Shown here: piece by piece, positions 54,192 to 64,000 of the stretch | Layout: every line of letters starts with the position of its first letter | Numbering within the stretch: the stretch's first letter is position 1 | NCBI GenBank assembly: GCA_004799545.1 | Contig: SSMU01000004.1 | Location: 1-64,000, forward strand | Direction of reading: 5' to 3' | From: Phenylobacterium sp. | Lineage (GTDB): Bacteria > Pseudomonadota > Alphaproteobacteria > Caulobacterales > Caulobacteraceae | DNA length: 64,000 nucleotides | Notes under the pieces: generated by a model | Databases searched by the model: none | Seen by the model: the letters and a program-made list of their open reading frames with translations, nothing else | What the model was told of the DNA's origin: nothing | Made by a program: the position numbers and the translations under genes

Positions 54192-56171
54192 ATGATCGAT
54201 CTGATTTTCCCCGACGGCTCGAAACGCCAGTACGACGACGGCGCCACGGGCAAGGCCGTGGCCGCCTCCATCGCCCCATCGCTCGCCAAGCGGGCGGCGC
54301 TGATCAAGCTGGACGGCGAGCTCTATGACGTCGACCGGCCGCTGCCGCACGGCGGCAAGTTCGAGATCCTATCCCGCGACGCCCGCGAGGCGCTCGACAC
54401 CCTGCGCCATGACGCCAGCCACATCATGGCCGAGGCCGTGCAGGAGCTGTTCCCCGGCGCCCAGGTGACCATCGGCCCCTCGATCGAGGACGGCTTCTAC
54501 TACGACTTCGCCCGCGACGAGCCGTTCAGCCTCGACGACCTGGCCAAGATCGAGCAGCGGATGAAGGAGATCGTCGACCGCGACGAGCCGATCGAACGCG
54601 AGGTCTGGAAGCGCGACGACGCCATCGACCACTTCAAGGCGATCGGCGAGGCCTACAAGGCCGAGATCATCGGCGGCATTCCCGCCGGCGAGGAGGTCAG
54701 CGTCTATCGGCAGGGGAACTGGAAGGACCTCTGCCGCGGCCCACACTTCCCCTCGACGAAGTTCGTCGGCAAGGCGTTCAAGCTGACCAAGCTGGCCGGC
54801 GCCTACTGGCGGGGCGACCACCGCAACCCGATGCTGCAGCGGATCTACGGCACGGCCTGGGCCAGCGACGCCGACCTCGCGGACCACCTGCACCGCCTGG
54901 AGGAGGCCGAGAAGCGCGACCACCGCAAGATCGGCCGGGTCATGGACCTCTTCCACATGCAGGAAGAGGCCAAGGGGATGATCTTCTGGCACCCCAAGGG
55001 CTGGACGCTCTACCGCACGGTCGAGGCCTATATGCGCCGACGCCTGGACGCCGACGGCTATGTGGAGGTCAAGGCCCCCCAACTGATGGACCGCGGGCTC
55101 TGGGAGCGCTCGGGCCACTGGCAGAAGTTCGGCAAGAACATGTTCACCTGCGAGACGGAGGAGGGCGAGGTCCTGGCCGTCAAGCCGATGAACTGCCCGG
55201 GCCACGTGCAGATCTTCAACCACGGCCAGAAGTCCTACCGCGACCTGCCGCTGCGCATGGCCGAGTTCGGCTCCTGCCACCGCTATGAGCCGTCGGGCGC
55301 CCTGCACGGCATCTTCCGGGTGCGGGCCTTCACCCAGGACGACGCCCACATCTTCTGCCGCGAGGACCAGATCGAGGCGGAATCGACGAAGTTCATCCGC
55401 CTGCTGGAGAGCGTCTACCGCGACTGCGGCCTTGAGCTGCACGCCGTGAAGCTCGCGCTGCGGCCCGAGGAGCGGTTCGGCACCGACGAAGTCTGGGACG
55501 TGGCCGAGGCCAAGCTGGAGCGGGCGGCCAAGAACGCCGGCATCGCCGAGGTCGAGCTGCTGCCCGGCGAGGGCGCCTTCTATGGCCCCAAGCTCGAATT
55601 CCACCTGCGCGACGCCATCGGCCGCACCTGGCAGTGCGGCACCCTGCAGCTCGACTATGTCCTGCCCGAGCGCCTCGACGCCGAATATGTCGCCGAGGAC
55701 GGCTCCAAGCAGCGGCCGGTGATGCTGCACCGGGCGATCTGCGGCTCCATGGAGCGCTTCCTGGGGGTGATGATCGAGAACTTCGCCGGCGCCTTCCCGC
55801 TTTGGCTCGCGCCGGTGCAGGTGGTGGTGGCGACGATAACCTCCGACGCCGACGCCTATGCCCAAACTGTCGCAGACTCACTCAAGGCTCGAGGCCTCAG
55901 GGTCGAGGTCGACCTGCGCAACGAGAAGGTCGGCTACAAGGTGCGCGAGCACAGCCTGGCCAAGGTTCCGGTGATCGCCGTCGTCGGCCGCCGCGAGGCG
56001 GAGGAGGGCAAGGTGGCGCTGCGCCGCCTGGGAAGTGATCAACAACAGGTTGTGAGCCTGGGCGAGGCTGCAAACGCGCTTGCCTTGGAGGCCAGTCCGC
56101 CCGATGTTGCGGCGATGGCGAAGGACGGGGCTTCGTCTCGGCACGTGGTCGGGGCACTGGAGGCTGGATGA
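54192..56171 (+). CDS. thrS: threonyl-tRNA synthetase
   Basis: Class II synthetase, 659 aa from ATG 54192 ([15 protein letters not shown]), the family N-terminus. GTG 54177 would overlap yidD. A TGS domain (1-60) is followed by an editing domain with [16 protein letters not shown] and [10 protein letters not shown]. The catalytic core has zinc Cys in [17 protein letters not shown] and [15 protein letters not shown]. The C-terminal anticodon-binding domain starts near 555 ([12 protein letters not shown]). The tail after [12 protein letters not shown] adds about 50 residues of low-complexity sequence. The stop overlaps the next ATG by 4 nt. Confidence 0.96.
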   Translation: MIDLIFPDGSKRQYDDGATGKAVAASIAPSLAKRAALIKLDGELYDVDRPLPHGGKFEILSRDAREALDTLRHDASHIMAEAVQELFPGAQVTIGPSIEDGFYYDFARDEPFSLDDLAKIEQRMKEIVDRDEPIEREVWKRDDAIDHFKAIGEAYKAEIIGGIPAGEEVSVYRQGNWKDLCRGPHFPSTKFVGKAFKLTKLAGAYWRGDHRNPMLQRIYGTAWASDADLADHLHRLEEAEKRDHRKIGRVMDLFHMQEEAKGMIFWHPKGWTLYRTVEAYMRRRLDADGYVEVKAPQLMDRGLWERSGHWQKFGKNMFTCETEEGEVLAVKPMNCPGHVQIFNHGQKSYRDLPLRMAEFGSCHRYEPSGALHGIFRVRAFTQDDAHIFCREDQIEAESTKFIRLLESVYRDCGLELHAVKLALRPEERFGTDEVWDVAEAKLERAAKNAGIAEVELLPGEGAFYGPKLEFHLRDAIGRTWQCGTLQLDYVLPERLDAEYVAEDGSKQRPVMLHRAICGSMERFLGVMIENFAGAFPLWLAPVQVVVATITSDADAYAQTVADSLKARGLRVEVDLRNEKVGYKVREHSLAKVPVIAVVGRREAEEGKVALRRLGSDQQQVVSLGEAANALALEASPPDVAAMAKDGASSRHVVGALEAG

Positions 56172-57106
56172 ACGGCATCGCCGCACCGATCGTCGCCGCG
56201 GAACCCTGCGAGGCGCCTGATTTCCTTGGGAATCGCCGCCGCGTCTCGGTGGTCATGGTCGTCTACATGACCGGCGAGGCGCTGGACGAAAGCGTCGACT
56301 GCGCCCTGCGCGACCCCCTGGTGGACGAGCTGGTGATCGTCGACAACGGCTCGACCCTGCGCGAATCGCAGGCCTTGCGTCGGCTAGCCGACCATGACCG
56401 CCGGGTGGTGCTCATGGAGGGCCACGGCAATGTCGGGTTCGCGCGTGGCGCGAATCTCGGGGCGCGGCGCGCCCTGGGCGACATACTGATCTTCCTCAAT
56501 CCCGACGCCTTCCTGCAGCCCGGCTGCGTCGCCGAACTGGTCCGCGAGATCGAAGACCGGCCGGTGCCCTGCATCGTCGGCGGCCGGGTGCTGAACGCCG
56601 ACCGCACCGAGCAGCGCGGCGCCCGGCGCGGCGACATCACGCTCACCAGCGCCCTGCTCTCGCTGAGCGGCCTGGCGCGCAAGGTCCCCGGCTGGGGCCG
56701 CTTCGAGGTGCACTGGGAGGGCGAGGCCCTGCCGGACCAGCCGCAGCCCGCGCCGACCATATCCGGCGCCTGCTTCTGCATGCGGCGCGAGGACTTCGAC
56801 GCCGTGGCCGGCTTCGACGAGCAGTACTTCCTGCATGTCGAGGACGTCGACCTCTGCTGGCGGGTGCGCCAGCTGGGCGGCGTGGTGCTGTTCCACCCCA
56901 AGGCCGAGGTGATCCACCTGGGTCACACCAGCCAGACCAGCCCGCTGCGGGTGGAATTCCACAAGGGCGTCGGCCTCGCCCGCTACTTCAGGAAGCGCGC
57001 CGACACCGTCAGCGCCACCCTGCTCGCCTGGCTGGTCTCGCCGGTGATCGTCTGCACCGCGGTGGCCCGCCCGGTGCTCTGGCGGCTGACCGGCCGCGCC
57101 CTCTAG
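56168..57106 (+). CDS. GT2 glycosyltransferase, rhamnosyltransferase-like
   Basis: A 312-aa GT-A fold enzyme: [14 protein letters not shown] near 25, VIVDNGS near 56, [15 protein letters not shown] near 88, [11 protein letters not shown] as the metal-site region and [13 protein letters not shown] near 200. [16 protein letters not shown] near 222 is the catalytic-base ED segment. This pattern matches WbbL/RfbF-type rhamnosyltransferases. A C-terminal hydrophobic stretch (about 285-305) may anchor it. It is translationally coupled to thrS (atga) with no clear functional link. Confidence 0.9.
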   Translation: MNGIAAPIVAAEPCEAPDFLGNRRRVSVVMVVYMTGEALDESVDCALRDPLVDELVIVDNGSTLRESQALRRLADHDRRVVLMEGHGNVGFARGANLGARRALGDILIFLNPDAFLQPGCVAELVREIEDRPVPCIVGGRVLNADRTEQRGARRGDITLTSALLSLSGLARKVPGWGRFEVHWEGEALPDQPQPAPTISGACFCMRREDFDAVAGFDEQYFLHVEDVDLCWRVRQLGGVVLFHPKAEVIHLGHTSQTSPLRVEFHKGVGLARYFRKRADTVSATLLAWLVSPVIVCTAVARPVLWRLTGRAL

Positions 57107-58014
57107 GCGACGGACCTCGCCGGGAACACCCCGGCCCGCGCCACCGACGAGGTCGGCGCCTTGCCCAGCAGGCCTGACACCCAGTCGGCGGTGGTGATCA
57201 GCTGGTCGAGGTCATAGCCGGTCTCGAAGCCGGCCCGCTGCAGCATGTAGACCAGGTCCTCGGTGCCGATGTTGCCGGTGGCGTTGGGCGCGAAGGGGCA
57301 GCCGCCCAGCCCGCCGCAGCTGGCGTCCAGCACGCTCACGCCCGCCTCGACGCTGGCGAAGGCGTTGGCCAGGCCGGTGTTGCGGGTGTCGTGGAAATGC
57401 ATGCGCAGCGGCAGGTGCGGCGCCGCCTTGCGGCTGGCCTCGACCCGCTTCCTGACCAGCCACGGATCGGCGACGCCGATGGTGTCGGCCAGCGCCAGCT
57501 CGTCCACCTTGGCCTCGGCGGCGGCGCGCACGATGCGCAGCACCTGCTCTTCCGAGACCTCGCCGTCGAACGGGCAACCGAAGGCCACCGAGATGGTCAC
57601 CGTGATCGGTGGGCCGCCCTCGGCGTGCTTGCGCGCGGCGATCCGCTGCATGGCGGTGACCTGCTCGTCGACCGAGGCGCCCTGGTTGCGGATGCCGAAG
57701 CCGTCGGTGGCGCAGACCACGATATTGGCCTCGTCGCACCTCGCCGCCAGGCAGCGGTCCCAGCCGCGCTCGTTGAGCACCAGGCCGATGCGCGAGCGGC
57801 CGCCCTGATGCGGCAGGGCCTCGGAGATCTCCTCCGCCCCGGCCATCTGCGGTACGCGCTTCGCATTGACGAAGGAGACGGTCTCCATGCGCCGCGCCCC
57901 GGCCGCCTCCAGCCGGTGGATGAACTCCAGCTTCTCGCCCACCTCCAGCAGGGCCTTCTCGTTCTGCAGGCCGTCGCGCGGGCCCACCTCGACGATCTCG
58001 ATGCGGCGGCTCAT
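57103..58014 (-). CDS. mvaB: hydroxymethylglutaryl-CoA lyase
   Basis: A 303-aa TIM-barrel enzyme that splits HMG-CoA to acetoacetate and acetyl-CoA, the last step of leucine breakdown. VGPRDGLQNEKALL near 11 starts the barrel. The metal-site HDTRNTGLANAFASVEAG lies near 205 and the signature Cys loop CGGLGGCPFAPNATGNIGTED near 240. The start is ATG 58014, overlapping the GT39 stop by 4 nt. No other leucine-degradation gene is in the window. Confidence 0.92.
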   Translation of the reverse strand: MSRRIEIVEVGPRDGLQNEKALLEVGEKLEFIHRLEAAGARRMETVSFVNAKRVPQMAGAEEISEALPHQGGRSRIGLVLNERGWDRCLAARCDEANIVVCATDGFGIRNQGASVDEQVTAMQRIAARKHAEGGPPITVTISVAFGCPFDGEVSEEQVLRIVRAAAEAKVDELALADTIGVADPWLVRKRVEASRKAAPHLPLRMHFHDTRNTGLANAFASVEAGVSVLDASCGGLGGCPFAPNATGNIGTEDLVYMLQRAGFETGYDLDQLITTADWVSGLLGKAPTSSVARAGVFPARSVA

Positions 58015-59714
58015 GGCTGGCCTCCCTCGGGCTGGCCGCCTGGCGGCGGCGGGGCGTTGTCCGGCGCCCGGTAGATGCGAAGCGTCATCTTGTGTCCGTC
58101 CGAATAATCCAGACCCTTCACCTCGGCGACCTCCTGGGCCGCCACGTGGTCGGCCGTGAGCGCTTGGCGGAAGGCCGGGTCCTGGCGGCCCTCGACCACC
58201 GCCGGGCGGTGCTCGACGATCGCCTGCGCCGCGTCGTCCGGGCCGCCGAGCTCGGTCTCGGTGCCGAGCGCGAAGACCAGGCTGGGCTCGGCGTAGCCGG
58301 CCACCGTCACCGGCGCGTCGGCTACCCCTTGCCGGGGCAACAGCTGGGCCTTGGCCATGGCCGCCTCCGTGCGCCGCGAAAGCCAGAGCGGATCGAGCCG
58401 GGGCGCCAGGCCCGCGACCAGGACCGCGTGGCCGAGGATCCCGAACGCCAGCGCCGCGGCCAGCGCCGGCAGGGCCCGATCCTTGATCAGCATATAGGCG
58501 CCCGCCAGGCCCGCCGCCGCCAGCAGCCCCGCCGCGAGGATCGCCGGGAAGGCGTCGGCCGCCGTCCCGTACAGCGACACGAGGTAGCAGACCCCGCCCG
58601 CCATCAGCAGGCCGATGATCCCGGAAAGGCCCGCGCCGACGATCCGCACCCGCCGGCCGAGCGGCGCGGCCAAGGCGGCGGCCGCCAGCCAGCAGACCGC
58701 GCCATAGGTCGGCAGGGTGTAGTGGACCAGCTTGGTCGGTAAGAGTTCGAAGACGATCCACGTCGGGATCAGCCAGGCCAGCGCGAACCGCACGCCCGGC
58801 TCCGCCCGCCGCTTCCAGCCGGCGACCAGGGCGGCCGGGATCAACAGCGTCATCGGGAACAGCAGCACCGAGGCCAGCAGGGTGTGGTAGCCGGGCGGCG
58901 CGCCATGGGTCTCCTGGCCGCCGGCCAGCTTCGGCGCGAGGTCGCCGGCCAGGGCCTGGCTCCAGAAACCGCCGTCGGTGGCCACCGTCACCGCCCCCGC
59001 CCAGGGCCCGACGATGATCGCCACCAGGATCAGGCCCCAGTACCAGTTCAGCCGGCCGAGCCAGGCGGGCCTGCGGTCGGCGATGGCCAGGGCGATCATC
59101 GCCAGCGCCGCCACCATCGGCCCCACCGGGCCCTTGACCAGGGTCGCCGCGCCGATCGCCAGCCAGAACGCCATCGGCGTGAACCGGCCGATCGGCGGCC
59201 CGTCGCGCGCGGACGCATAGATCCGGCCCAGCGCCGCCATGGCCAAGGTCGTGGTCCCGCACAGCACCGCATCGGTCTTGGCGATCATCGCCTCGCTGGA
59301 GAGCATGAAGGTGGCCCCCAGCATGGCCCCGGCGAGCAGGCCCGCCTCCGCCCCGAAGAAGGCGGCCGCGCCCCAGGCGCAGGCGGCGGCGGCCAGCATG
59401 GCCCCGAGCAGCGAGGGGATGCGGTAGGCCCAGATGTCCCGCGCCTCGGGGCTGGACAGCAGCCGCACGCTGGCCGCCTGCAGCCAGTGGATGCCCACCG
59501 GCTTCTTGAACCTGGGCTCGTCCTGGTAGCGGATGACGACGAAGTCGCCGGTCTCCAGCATCTGGGCGGTGGCCTGGGCGAAGCGGCTCTCGTCGCGGTC
59601 CAGCGGCGGGGCGGCGATCAGGCCCGGCAGGCCGGCCAGGAAGGCGATCAGGGCGGCCATGGCCGGTCCCCGCCACCCGCGGCTCCACCGCGCCAACTCA
59701 GCCTGAAGCGTCAT
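58011..59714 (-). CDS. GT39/ArnT-like membrane glycosyltransferase
   Basis: A 567-aa integral membrane glycosyltransferase starting at ATG 59714 (MTLQAELARW). PPLDRDESRFAQATAQML near 42 holds the conserved Asp-Glu of ArnT/PMT-type enzymes, followed by about 10-12 hydrophobic helices (to about 460) and a small C-terminal soluble domain. KKPVGIHWLQAASV near 75 is also typical. Such enzymes move sugars from polyprenyl phosphate to lipid A or other glycans. The GT2 gene 55 nt away in the divergent direction probably makes its lipid-linked donor. Confidence 0.9.
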   Translation of the reverse strand: MTLQAELARWSRGWRGPAMAALIAFLAGLPGLIAAPPLDRDESRFAQATAQMLETGDFVVIRYQDEPRFKKPVGIHWLQAASVRLLSSPEARDIWAYRIPSLLGAMLAAAACAWGAAAFFGAEAGLLAGAMLGATFMLSSEAMIAKTDAVLCGTTTLAMAALGRIYASARDGPPIGRFTPMAFWLAIGAATLVKGPVGPMVAALAMIALAIADRRPAWLGRLNWYWGLILVAIIVGPWAGAVTVATDGGFWSQALAGDLAPKLAGGQETHGAPPGYHTLLASVLLFPMTLLIPAALVAGWKRRAEPGVRFALAWLIPTWIVFELLPTKLVHYTLPTYGAVCWLAAAALAAPLGRRVRIVGAGLSGIIGLLMAGGVCYLVSLYGTAADAFPAILAAGLLAAAGLAGAYMLIKDRALPALAAALAFGILGHAVLVAGLAPRLDPLWLSRRTEAAMAKAQLLPRQGVADAPVTVAGYAEPSLVFALGTETELGGPDDAAQAIVEHRPAVVEGRQDPAFRQALTADHVAAQEVAEVKGLDYSDGHKMTLRIYRAPDNAPPPPGGQPEGGQP

Positions 59715-59769
59715 TTCGACCAGATAGCACAATCCTTTCCTCGGGCAGCTTTTCGGCTATGAGGGCGCC

Positions 59770-60498
59770 ATGCCCGCCGCCGCGCCCGAGATCTCCGTCG
59801 TCGTCCCAGTCTTCGATGAGGAAGGCGCGGCCCCCGATCTGGCGCGTGAGATCGCCGCCGCCTTCAAAGGCCGCAAGTTCGAGATCGTCTTCGTCGACGA
59901 CGCCAGTCGCGACGGCACCCGCGCGGCGCTGACGGCGCTCAAGCGCGAGATCCCGCAGCTGCGTGTGCTCGGTCACCGCAACAACGCCGGCCAGAGCCGC
60001 GCCATCCGCACCGGCATCCTGGGCGCCAAGGGGGCCGTCGTGGTCACCCTCGACGGCGACGGCCAGAACGATCCGGCCGACGGGCCGAAGCTGGTGGACG
60101 CCCTGCTGGCCGGCCCGCCCGACCTCGCCCTGGTCGGCGGCGAGCGGGTCAAGCGCCAGGACAGCCAGGCCAAGAAGGTCGCCTCGCGGATCGGCAACGG
60201 CGTCCGCAAGCGCCTCCTGAAGGACACCGCCAACGACACCGGCTGCGGGCTGAAGGCCTTCCGCCGCGAGGCCTTCCTCCGGCTTCCCTACTTCGACCAC
60301 ATCCACCGCTACCTGCCGGCGCTGATGGTGCGCGAAGGTTACCGCACGGCCTTCCTGCCGGTGAACCACCGCCATCGCACCACCGGCCGCTCGAAATACA
60401 CCAACCTCGGCCGCCTCTGGGTCTCGCTCTCGGACCTGTTCGGGGTGATCTGGCTGCAGTCCCGCGCCCGCAATCCGGGCGAGGTCGACGAGCTCTAG
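59770..60498 (+). CDS. GT2 polyprenyl-phosphate glycosyltransferase (DPM1/ArnC-like)
   Basis: A 242-aa GT-A enzyme without the C-terminal membrane pair of ArnC. ISVVVPVFDEEGAAPDL near 8, VDDASRDGTRAAL near 42 and LDGDGQNDPADGPKLVDAL near 95 contain the DxD metal site. TGCGLKAFRREAF and HRHRTTGRSKYTNLGR near 200 are strong family marks. It probably charges undecaprenyl phosphate with a sugar for the divergent GT39 enzyme. Confidence 0.92.
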   Translation: MPAAAPEISVVVPVFDEEGAAPDLAREIAAAFKGRKFEIVFVDDASRDGTRAALTALKREIPQLRVLGHRNNAGQSRAIRTGILGAKGAVVVTLDGDGQNDPADGPKLVDALLAGPPDLALVGGERVKRQDSQAKKVASRIGNGVRKRLLKDTANDTGCGLKAFRREAFLRLPYFDHIHRYLPALMVREGYRTAFLPVNHRHRTTGRSKYTNLGRLWVSLSDLFGVIWLQSRARNPGEVDEL

Positions 60499-60563
60499 GT
60501 GAGCGCGCTGAAGATCAGCGCCACTACGGCCAGGTCGAGGAAGCGGAAGGCGAAGTGCGTCAT
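60495..60563 (-). CDS. possible 22-residue single-helix membrane peptide
   Basis: On the minus strand ATG 60563 opens a 22-codon frame, MTHFAFRFLDLAVVALIFSA then LT, ending at TAG that overlaps the GT2 stop. It is a near-perfect single transmembrane helix with a charged start. No convincing ribosome site is visible. In a high-GC region, chance hydrophobic frames occur, so this is only a candidate. Confidence 0.25.
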   Translation of the reverse strand: MTHFAFRFLDLAVVALIFSALT

Positions 60564-60632
60564 GATTGGCCCATGGTCGGGGGTTGCGACCATGGTTAAG
60601 CAAGACCGGCGCCAACTCGGGCGGGAGCGCTG

Positions 60633-60950
60633 ATGGCCCTGTTCTTCGATGCCGAATGGTTCGACGCGCGCCTCGCGGAGCGGGGATCGACGCGGGCGGT
60701 GCTGGCCGCCGCGTCCGGCGTCAGCGAGGCCGAGCTGGGGTTGGTCTTCAAGGACCAGCGGGAGCTTTCTGCCGACGAGGTCGCGACCTTCGCCGAGCTG
60801 CTGGGCGTGACCGCCACGGAGGTCGCCGAGCGCGCCGGCGTCTCGACGCCGGTCCCCGGCGGCGCGGAGCTGGTGGAGGACCGCCTGGTGCGGCTCGAGC
60901 GCCGGGTGGCGGAGCTGGAGGCCGAACTCGCTATCCTGAAGGGCGGCTAG
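60633..60950 (+). CDS. small HTH-like protein with C-terminal coiled coil
   Basis: A 105-aa protein starting at ATG 60633 behind cgggagcg. Residues 10-68 fit an XRE-like five-helix fold (RAVLAAASGVSEAELGLVFKD, then ADEVATFAELLGVTATEVAE). A heptad-type helix (about 80-103, VEDRLVRLERRVAELEAELA) follows. It is a probable DNA-binding dimer. I do not recognise a named family. No partner gene is evident. Confidence 0.75.
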   Translation: MALFFDAEWFDARLAERGSTRAVLAAASGVSEAELGLVFKDQRELSADEVATFAELLGVTATEVAERAGVSTPVPGGAELVEDRLVRLERRVAELEAELAILKGG

Positions 60951-60955
60951 AGCGC

Positions 60956-61000
60956 GTTGAGCGAAAGTGGCCCCACTTTCGCGCCCGCAATGCGCTCAAC
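60956..61000. terminator. nested palindrome between convergent genes
   Basis: The inner palindrome is 60961-60982 (gcgaaagtgg, cc, ccactttcgc). An outer pair, gttgagcg (60956-60963) and cgctcaac (60993-61000), overlaps it and allows an alternative fold. It fills the 50 nt between the HTH gene stop and the next convergent stop. It looks like a bidirectional terminator made from a repeated intergenic palindrome. Confidence 0.55.
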
Positions 61001-61336
61001 TTAGATGTCGGTCTTGGTCCTGGCGCCCTTGGGCGCGCGGCGGTCCTTGGTCCCCGACCATTCGGTGCGGTTGTAGAGGTCCTTGGCGCTGTCGAAGGCC
61101 TCGGGCCCGGCGCGCAGGCCGCGCTTGGCGCCGTCCTGTCCCATCAGCTGGGCCGCGAAGGTCGCCTGGCCGTCCGGATTGGTCGGCCTGGGCATGACGC
61201 GCTTGACCCGGTCGACCGGGACCGGCAGCCGCACGACCTGGGCCTGGGCGGCCTCGTCGGCTTCGTCCTCGGCCTCGGGCTTGGCGGCCCGCCGCAGCAG
61301 GTCCGAGCGCCGGATCGGGTCAATTCGGGACATCAT
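61001..61336 (-). CDS. conserved protein of unknown function
   Basis: A 111-aa basic, low-complexity protein. The N-terminus is SRIDPIRRSDLLRRAA, the middle acidic (AEDEADEAAQ), and the C-terminal half has QATFAAQLMGQDGAKRGLR and the final DRRAPKGARTKTDI. I have an impression of similar proteins in Caulobacterales but no function. No signal peptide or membrane helix. Start ATG 61336 or the next codon, also ATG. The phaR stop is 44 nt upstream of this start. Confidence 0.7.
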   Translation of the reverse strand: MMSRIDPIRRSDLLRRAAKPEAEDEADEAAQAQVVRLPVPVDRVKRVMPRPTNPDGQATFAAQLMGQDGAKRGLRAGPEAFDSAKDLYNRTEWSGTKDRRAPKGARTKTDI

Positions 61337-61379
61337 GGCTAACGTCCTGCAAACCTTAAGCCAGGGCTGAACGCCCGAA

Positions 61380-61994
61380 CTAGCCTTTCGTGGCGAGCTT
61401 CTCGATCTGCGCCTGCATGGCGGCCATCTGCTTGCGCAGCTCGGTCAGCGCCTCGTCGGAAGACGCCTCCGTCGGCTTGGCGGCCGAGGGCGCCGGCGCG
61501 GCGGCGGCCTCGTCGGTCTTGGCGAAAGCGAAGGGCGAGAACATCTTCATGGCGCGGTCGAACAAAGCCAGGTTCTGGCGGATCTGCTCCTCGAAGGGAT
61601 TGGCCCCGCCGGTCACGCCGAGCGCCCCGAACTGGCTGCGCATCCGCTCCTGCTGCTGGGCGAAGGTGGCTAGCGACAGCTCCAGATAGCTCGGCAGGAA
61701 GGCCTGCACCGAATTGCCATAGAAGCTGATCAGCTGCCGCAGGAACTGGATCGGCAGCAGCGACTGACCCTGGCTCTCTTCCTCGAAGATGATCTGGGTC
61801 AGCACCGAGCGGGTGATGTCGTCGTTGGTCTTGGCGTCATAGACCACGAAGTCGACGCCCTTCTTCACCATTTCGGAGAGGTGTTCGAGGGTCACGTAGG
61901 AGGAGGAGGCGGTGTTGTAGAGCCGCCGGTTCGCGTACTTCTTGATGACGACGCGCTCGCCCTGCGGCGCCTCGCTGCCTGGGGTGTCGGCCAT
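61380..61994 (-). CDS. phaR: polyhydroxyalkanoate synthesis repressor PhaR
   Basis: A 204-aa regulator that binds DNA and PHB granules and represses phasin and PHA genes in other bacteria. The start is ATG 61994 (MADTPGSEAPQGE); the longer open frame has no match. The N-terminal domain (about 14-75) is IKKYANRRLYNTASSSYVTL, then LSEMVKKGVDFVVYDAKTND. A PHB-accumulation domain (to about 130, ISFYGNSVQAFLPSYLELS) and a C-terminal coiled helix follow. It is divergent from phaA with 200 nt between. Confidence 0.94.
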   Translation of the reverse strand: MADTPGSEAPQGERVVIKKYANRRLYNTASSSYVTLEHLSEMVKKGVDFVVYDAKTNDDITRSVLTQIIFEEESQGQSLLPIQFLRQLISFYGNSVQAFLPSYLELSLATFAQQQERMRSQFGALGVTGGANPFEEQIRQNLALFDRAMKMFSPFAFAKTDEAAAAPAPSAAKPTEASSDEALTELRKQMAAMQAQIEKLATKG

Positions 61995-62194
61995 CCCAAA
62001 TCCTTGCACCGCGGGCGTCGAAACCGCCCTCGTTCTGCACCGCAGTATCGCGGATGCGAGGTCAGAAGCAAATGCCTTGAAATATTTACGCTGTTCGGAC
62101 TTGCCGAAGCCCGGGGCCGGACCGATAGCTGAATGAGGGCCAGTCGTCCGCCGTCGCAAGCCGGCCTCCAGAGGATATTGGCGAAGGAATTGCC

Positions 62195-63370
<1,176 letters not shown>

Positions 63371-63432
63371 CGCGTTAGGCAGTTAGAAGAGCCGGGGCCT
63401 TCCAAGTCCGGCCTGACATAGGGAGACGGCGG

Positions 63433-64000
63433 ATGGCCAGGGTGGCGCTGGTCACGGGGGGAACCCGTGGCATTGGACGAGCGATCGTCGAGCGGCTGAA
63501 GGCCGACGGCATGCAGGTGGCGGCCGGCTACTCCGGCAACGACAAGGCGGCCGAGGCCTGCGCCAAGGAGCTCGGCGTCATGGTCATCAAGGGCAACGTC
63601 GGCAACTTCTCTGACTGCAAGCACGCCACCGAGGCGGTGGAGCGCGAGCTCGGCCCCATCGAGGTGCTGGTCAACAACGCCGGCATCACCCGCGACGGCG
63701 TGTTCCACAAGATGAACTCCGAGCAGTGGAGCGAGGTCATCCGGGTGAACATGGACAGCCTGTTCAACATGACCCGGCAGGTGATCGAGGGCATGCGCGA
63801 CCGCGGCTGGGGCCGGGTGATCAACATCTCCTCGATCAATGGCCAGAAGGGCCAGATGGGCCAGACCAACTACTCCGCCGCCAAGGCTGGGATGATCGGC
63901 TTCACGAAGGCGCTGGCCCTGGAGAACGCCAAGAAGGGCGTCACCGTGAACTGCATCGCCCCGGGCTATATCGACACCGAGATGGTGCAGTCGGTGCCGG
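63433..64000 (+). CDS. phaB: acetoacetyl-CoA reductase, 3' end cut by the window
   Basis: An NADPH-dependent SDR that makes (R)-3-hydroxybutyryl-CoA for PHB. It starts at ATG 63433 behind gggag; 189 residues are visible of about 240. The cofactor motif TGGTRGIGRAI lies near 9, NNAGITRDGVFHKM near 83, the Ser in INISSINGQKGQMGQ near 138 and the catalytic NYSAAKAG near 153. EHWSEVI-type and IAPGYIDTEMV segments are specific to PhaB-type reductases. The frame is still open at base 64000. Confidence 0.95.
   Translation, partial: MARVALVTGGTRGIGRAIVERLKADGMQVAAGYSGNDKAAEACAKELGVMVIKGNVGNFSDCKHATEAVERELGPIEVLVNNAGITRDGVFHKMNSEQWSEVIRVNMDSLFNMTRQVIEGMRDRGWGRVINISSINGQKGQMGQTNYSAAKAGMIGFTKALALENAKKGVTVNCIAPGYIDTEMVQSVP

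Overview
The window is a stretch of high-GC alphaproteobacterial chromosome. It reads as core chromosome rather than plasmid, phage or island. Gene content and neighbourhoods (SRP RNA-dnaX-ybaB-recR; rpmH-rnpA-yidC-engB; argB-HAD-dapD; rluD near rpoH; NifU-like-yidD-thrS; phaR beside phaAB) and several Caulobacter-type proteins suggest Caulobacterales, perhaps Phenylobacterium or Caulobacter. The genus is an inference. I saw no tRNA, rRNA, CRISPR array, transposase, integrase or prophage gene.

Layout. 1-7.4 kb: 3' part of kdsB, pheA, one low-GC unknown gene, nudC, the SRP RNA (ffs) and dnaX-ybaB-recR, then a palindromic repeat doublet and an MFS transporter. 7.5-16.5 kb: rmuC, def, an SMP-30-like lactonase, an 11-mer-repeat lipoprotein, fmt-truA, dapE, a cupin, and argB-HAD-dapD. 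16.6-22.9 kb: a secreted amidohydrolase, a secreted unknown, engB-yidC-rnpA-rpmH, a small membrane protein and map. 22.9-29.8 kb: a tetR-esterase-quinone reductase unit running into map, a dienoyl-CoA-reductase-like SDR, a histidine phosphatase, a degenerate multi-domain response regulator, a Nudix hydrolase and a DUF72 protein. 29.9-41.1 kb: a secreted M28 peptidase, a complete tripartite RND efflux operon, a threonine-dehydratase-like enzyme, two small enzymes, and purA. 41.1-50 kb: a second repeat doublet, a receiver protein with Glu at the phosphoacceptor site, rpoH, a PhnB-like protein, hisI-lysE-EncFtn-rluD, DUF817, folE and cysS. 50-64 kb: a cytochrome c, a frameshifted alpha/beta hydrolase, a cNMP-binding/TrxR-like flavoprotein, a NifU-like scaffold, yidD, thrS, three glycosyltransferases, an HMG-CoA lyase, two small unknown proteins, and phaR-phaA-phaB (cut by the window end).

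How the genes work together. Most genes are housekeeping: lysine/DAP (dapD, dapE), arginine (argB), Phe (pheA), His (hisI), adenylate (purA) and pterin (folE) synthesis; translation (fmt, def, map, thrS, cysS, rpmH); repair and replication (dnaX, recR, rmuC); membrane insertion (ffs, yidC, yidD, with rnpA and engB); envelope (kdsB, PagL-like deacylase, glycosyltransferases); and polyhydroxybutyrate metabolism.

I did not find a clear new multi-gene defence or biosynthetic system. The best leads are single genes: an encapsulated-ferritin-type protein with no encapsulin beside it; two signalling proteins that have lost canonical phosphorylation residues; a cNMP-binding fusion flavoprotein without the TrxR CxxC; a lipoprotein built from 11-residue repeats; a one-base frameshift in a hydrolase behind a hairpin-rich leader; REPIN-like palindrome doublets; and one low-GC gene that may be acquired.
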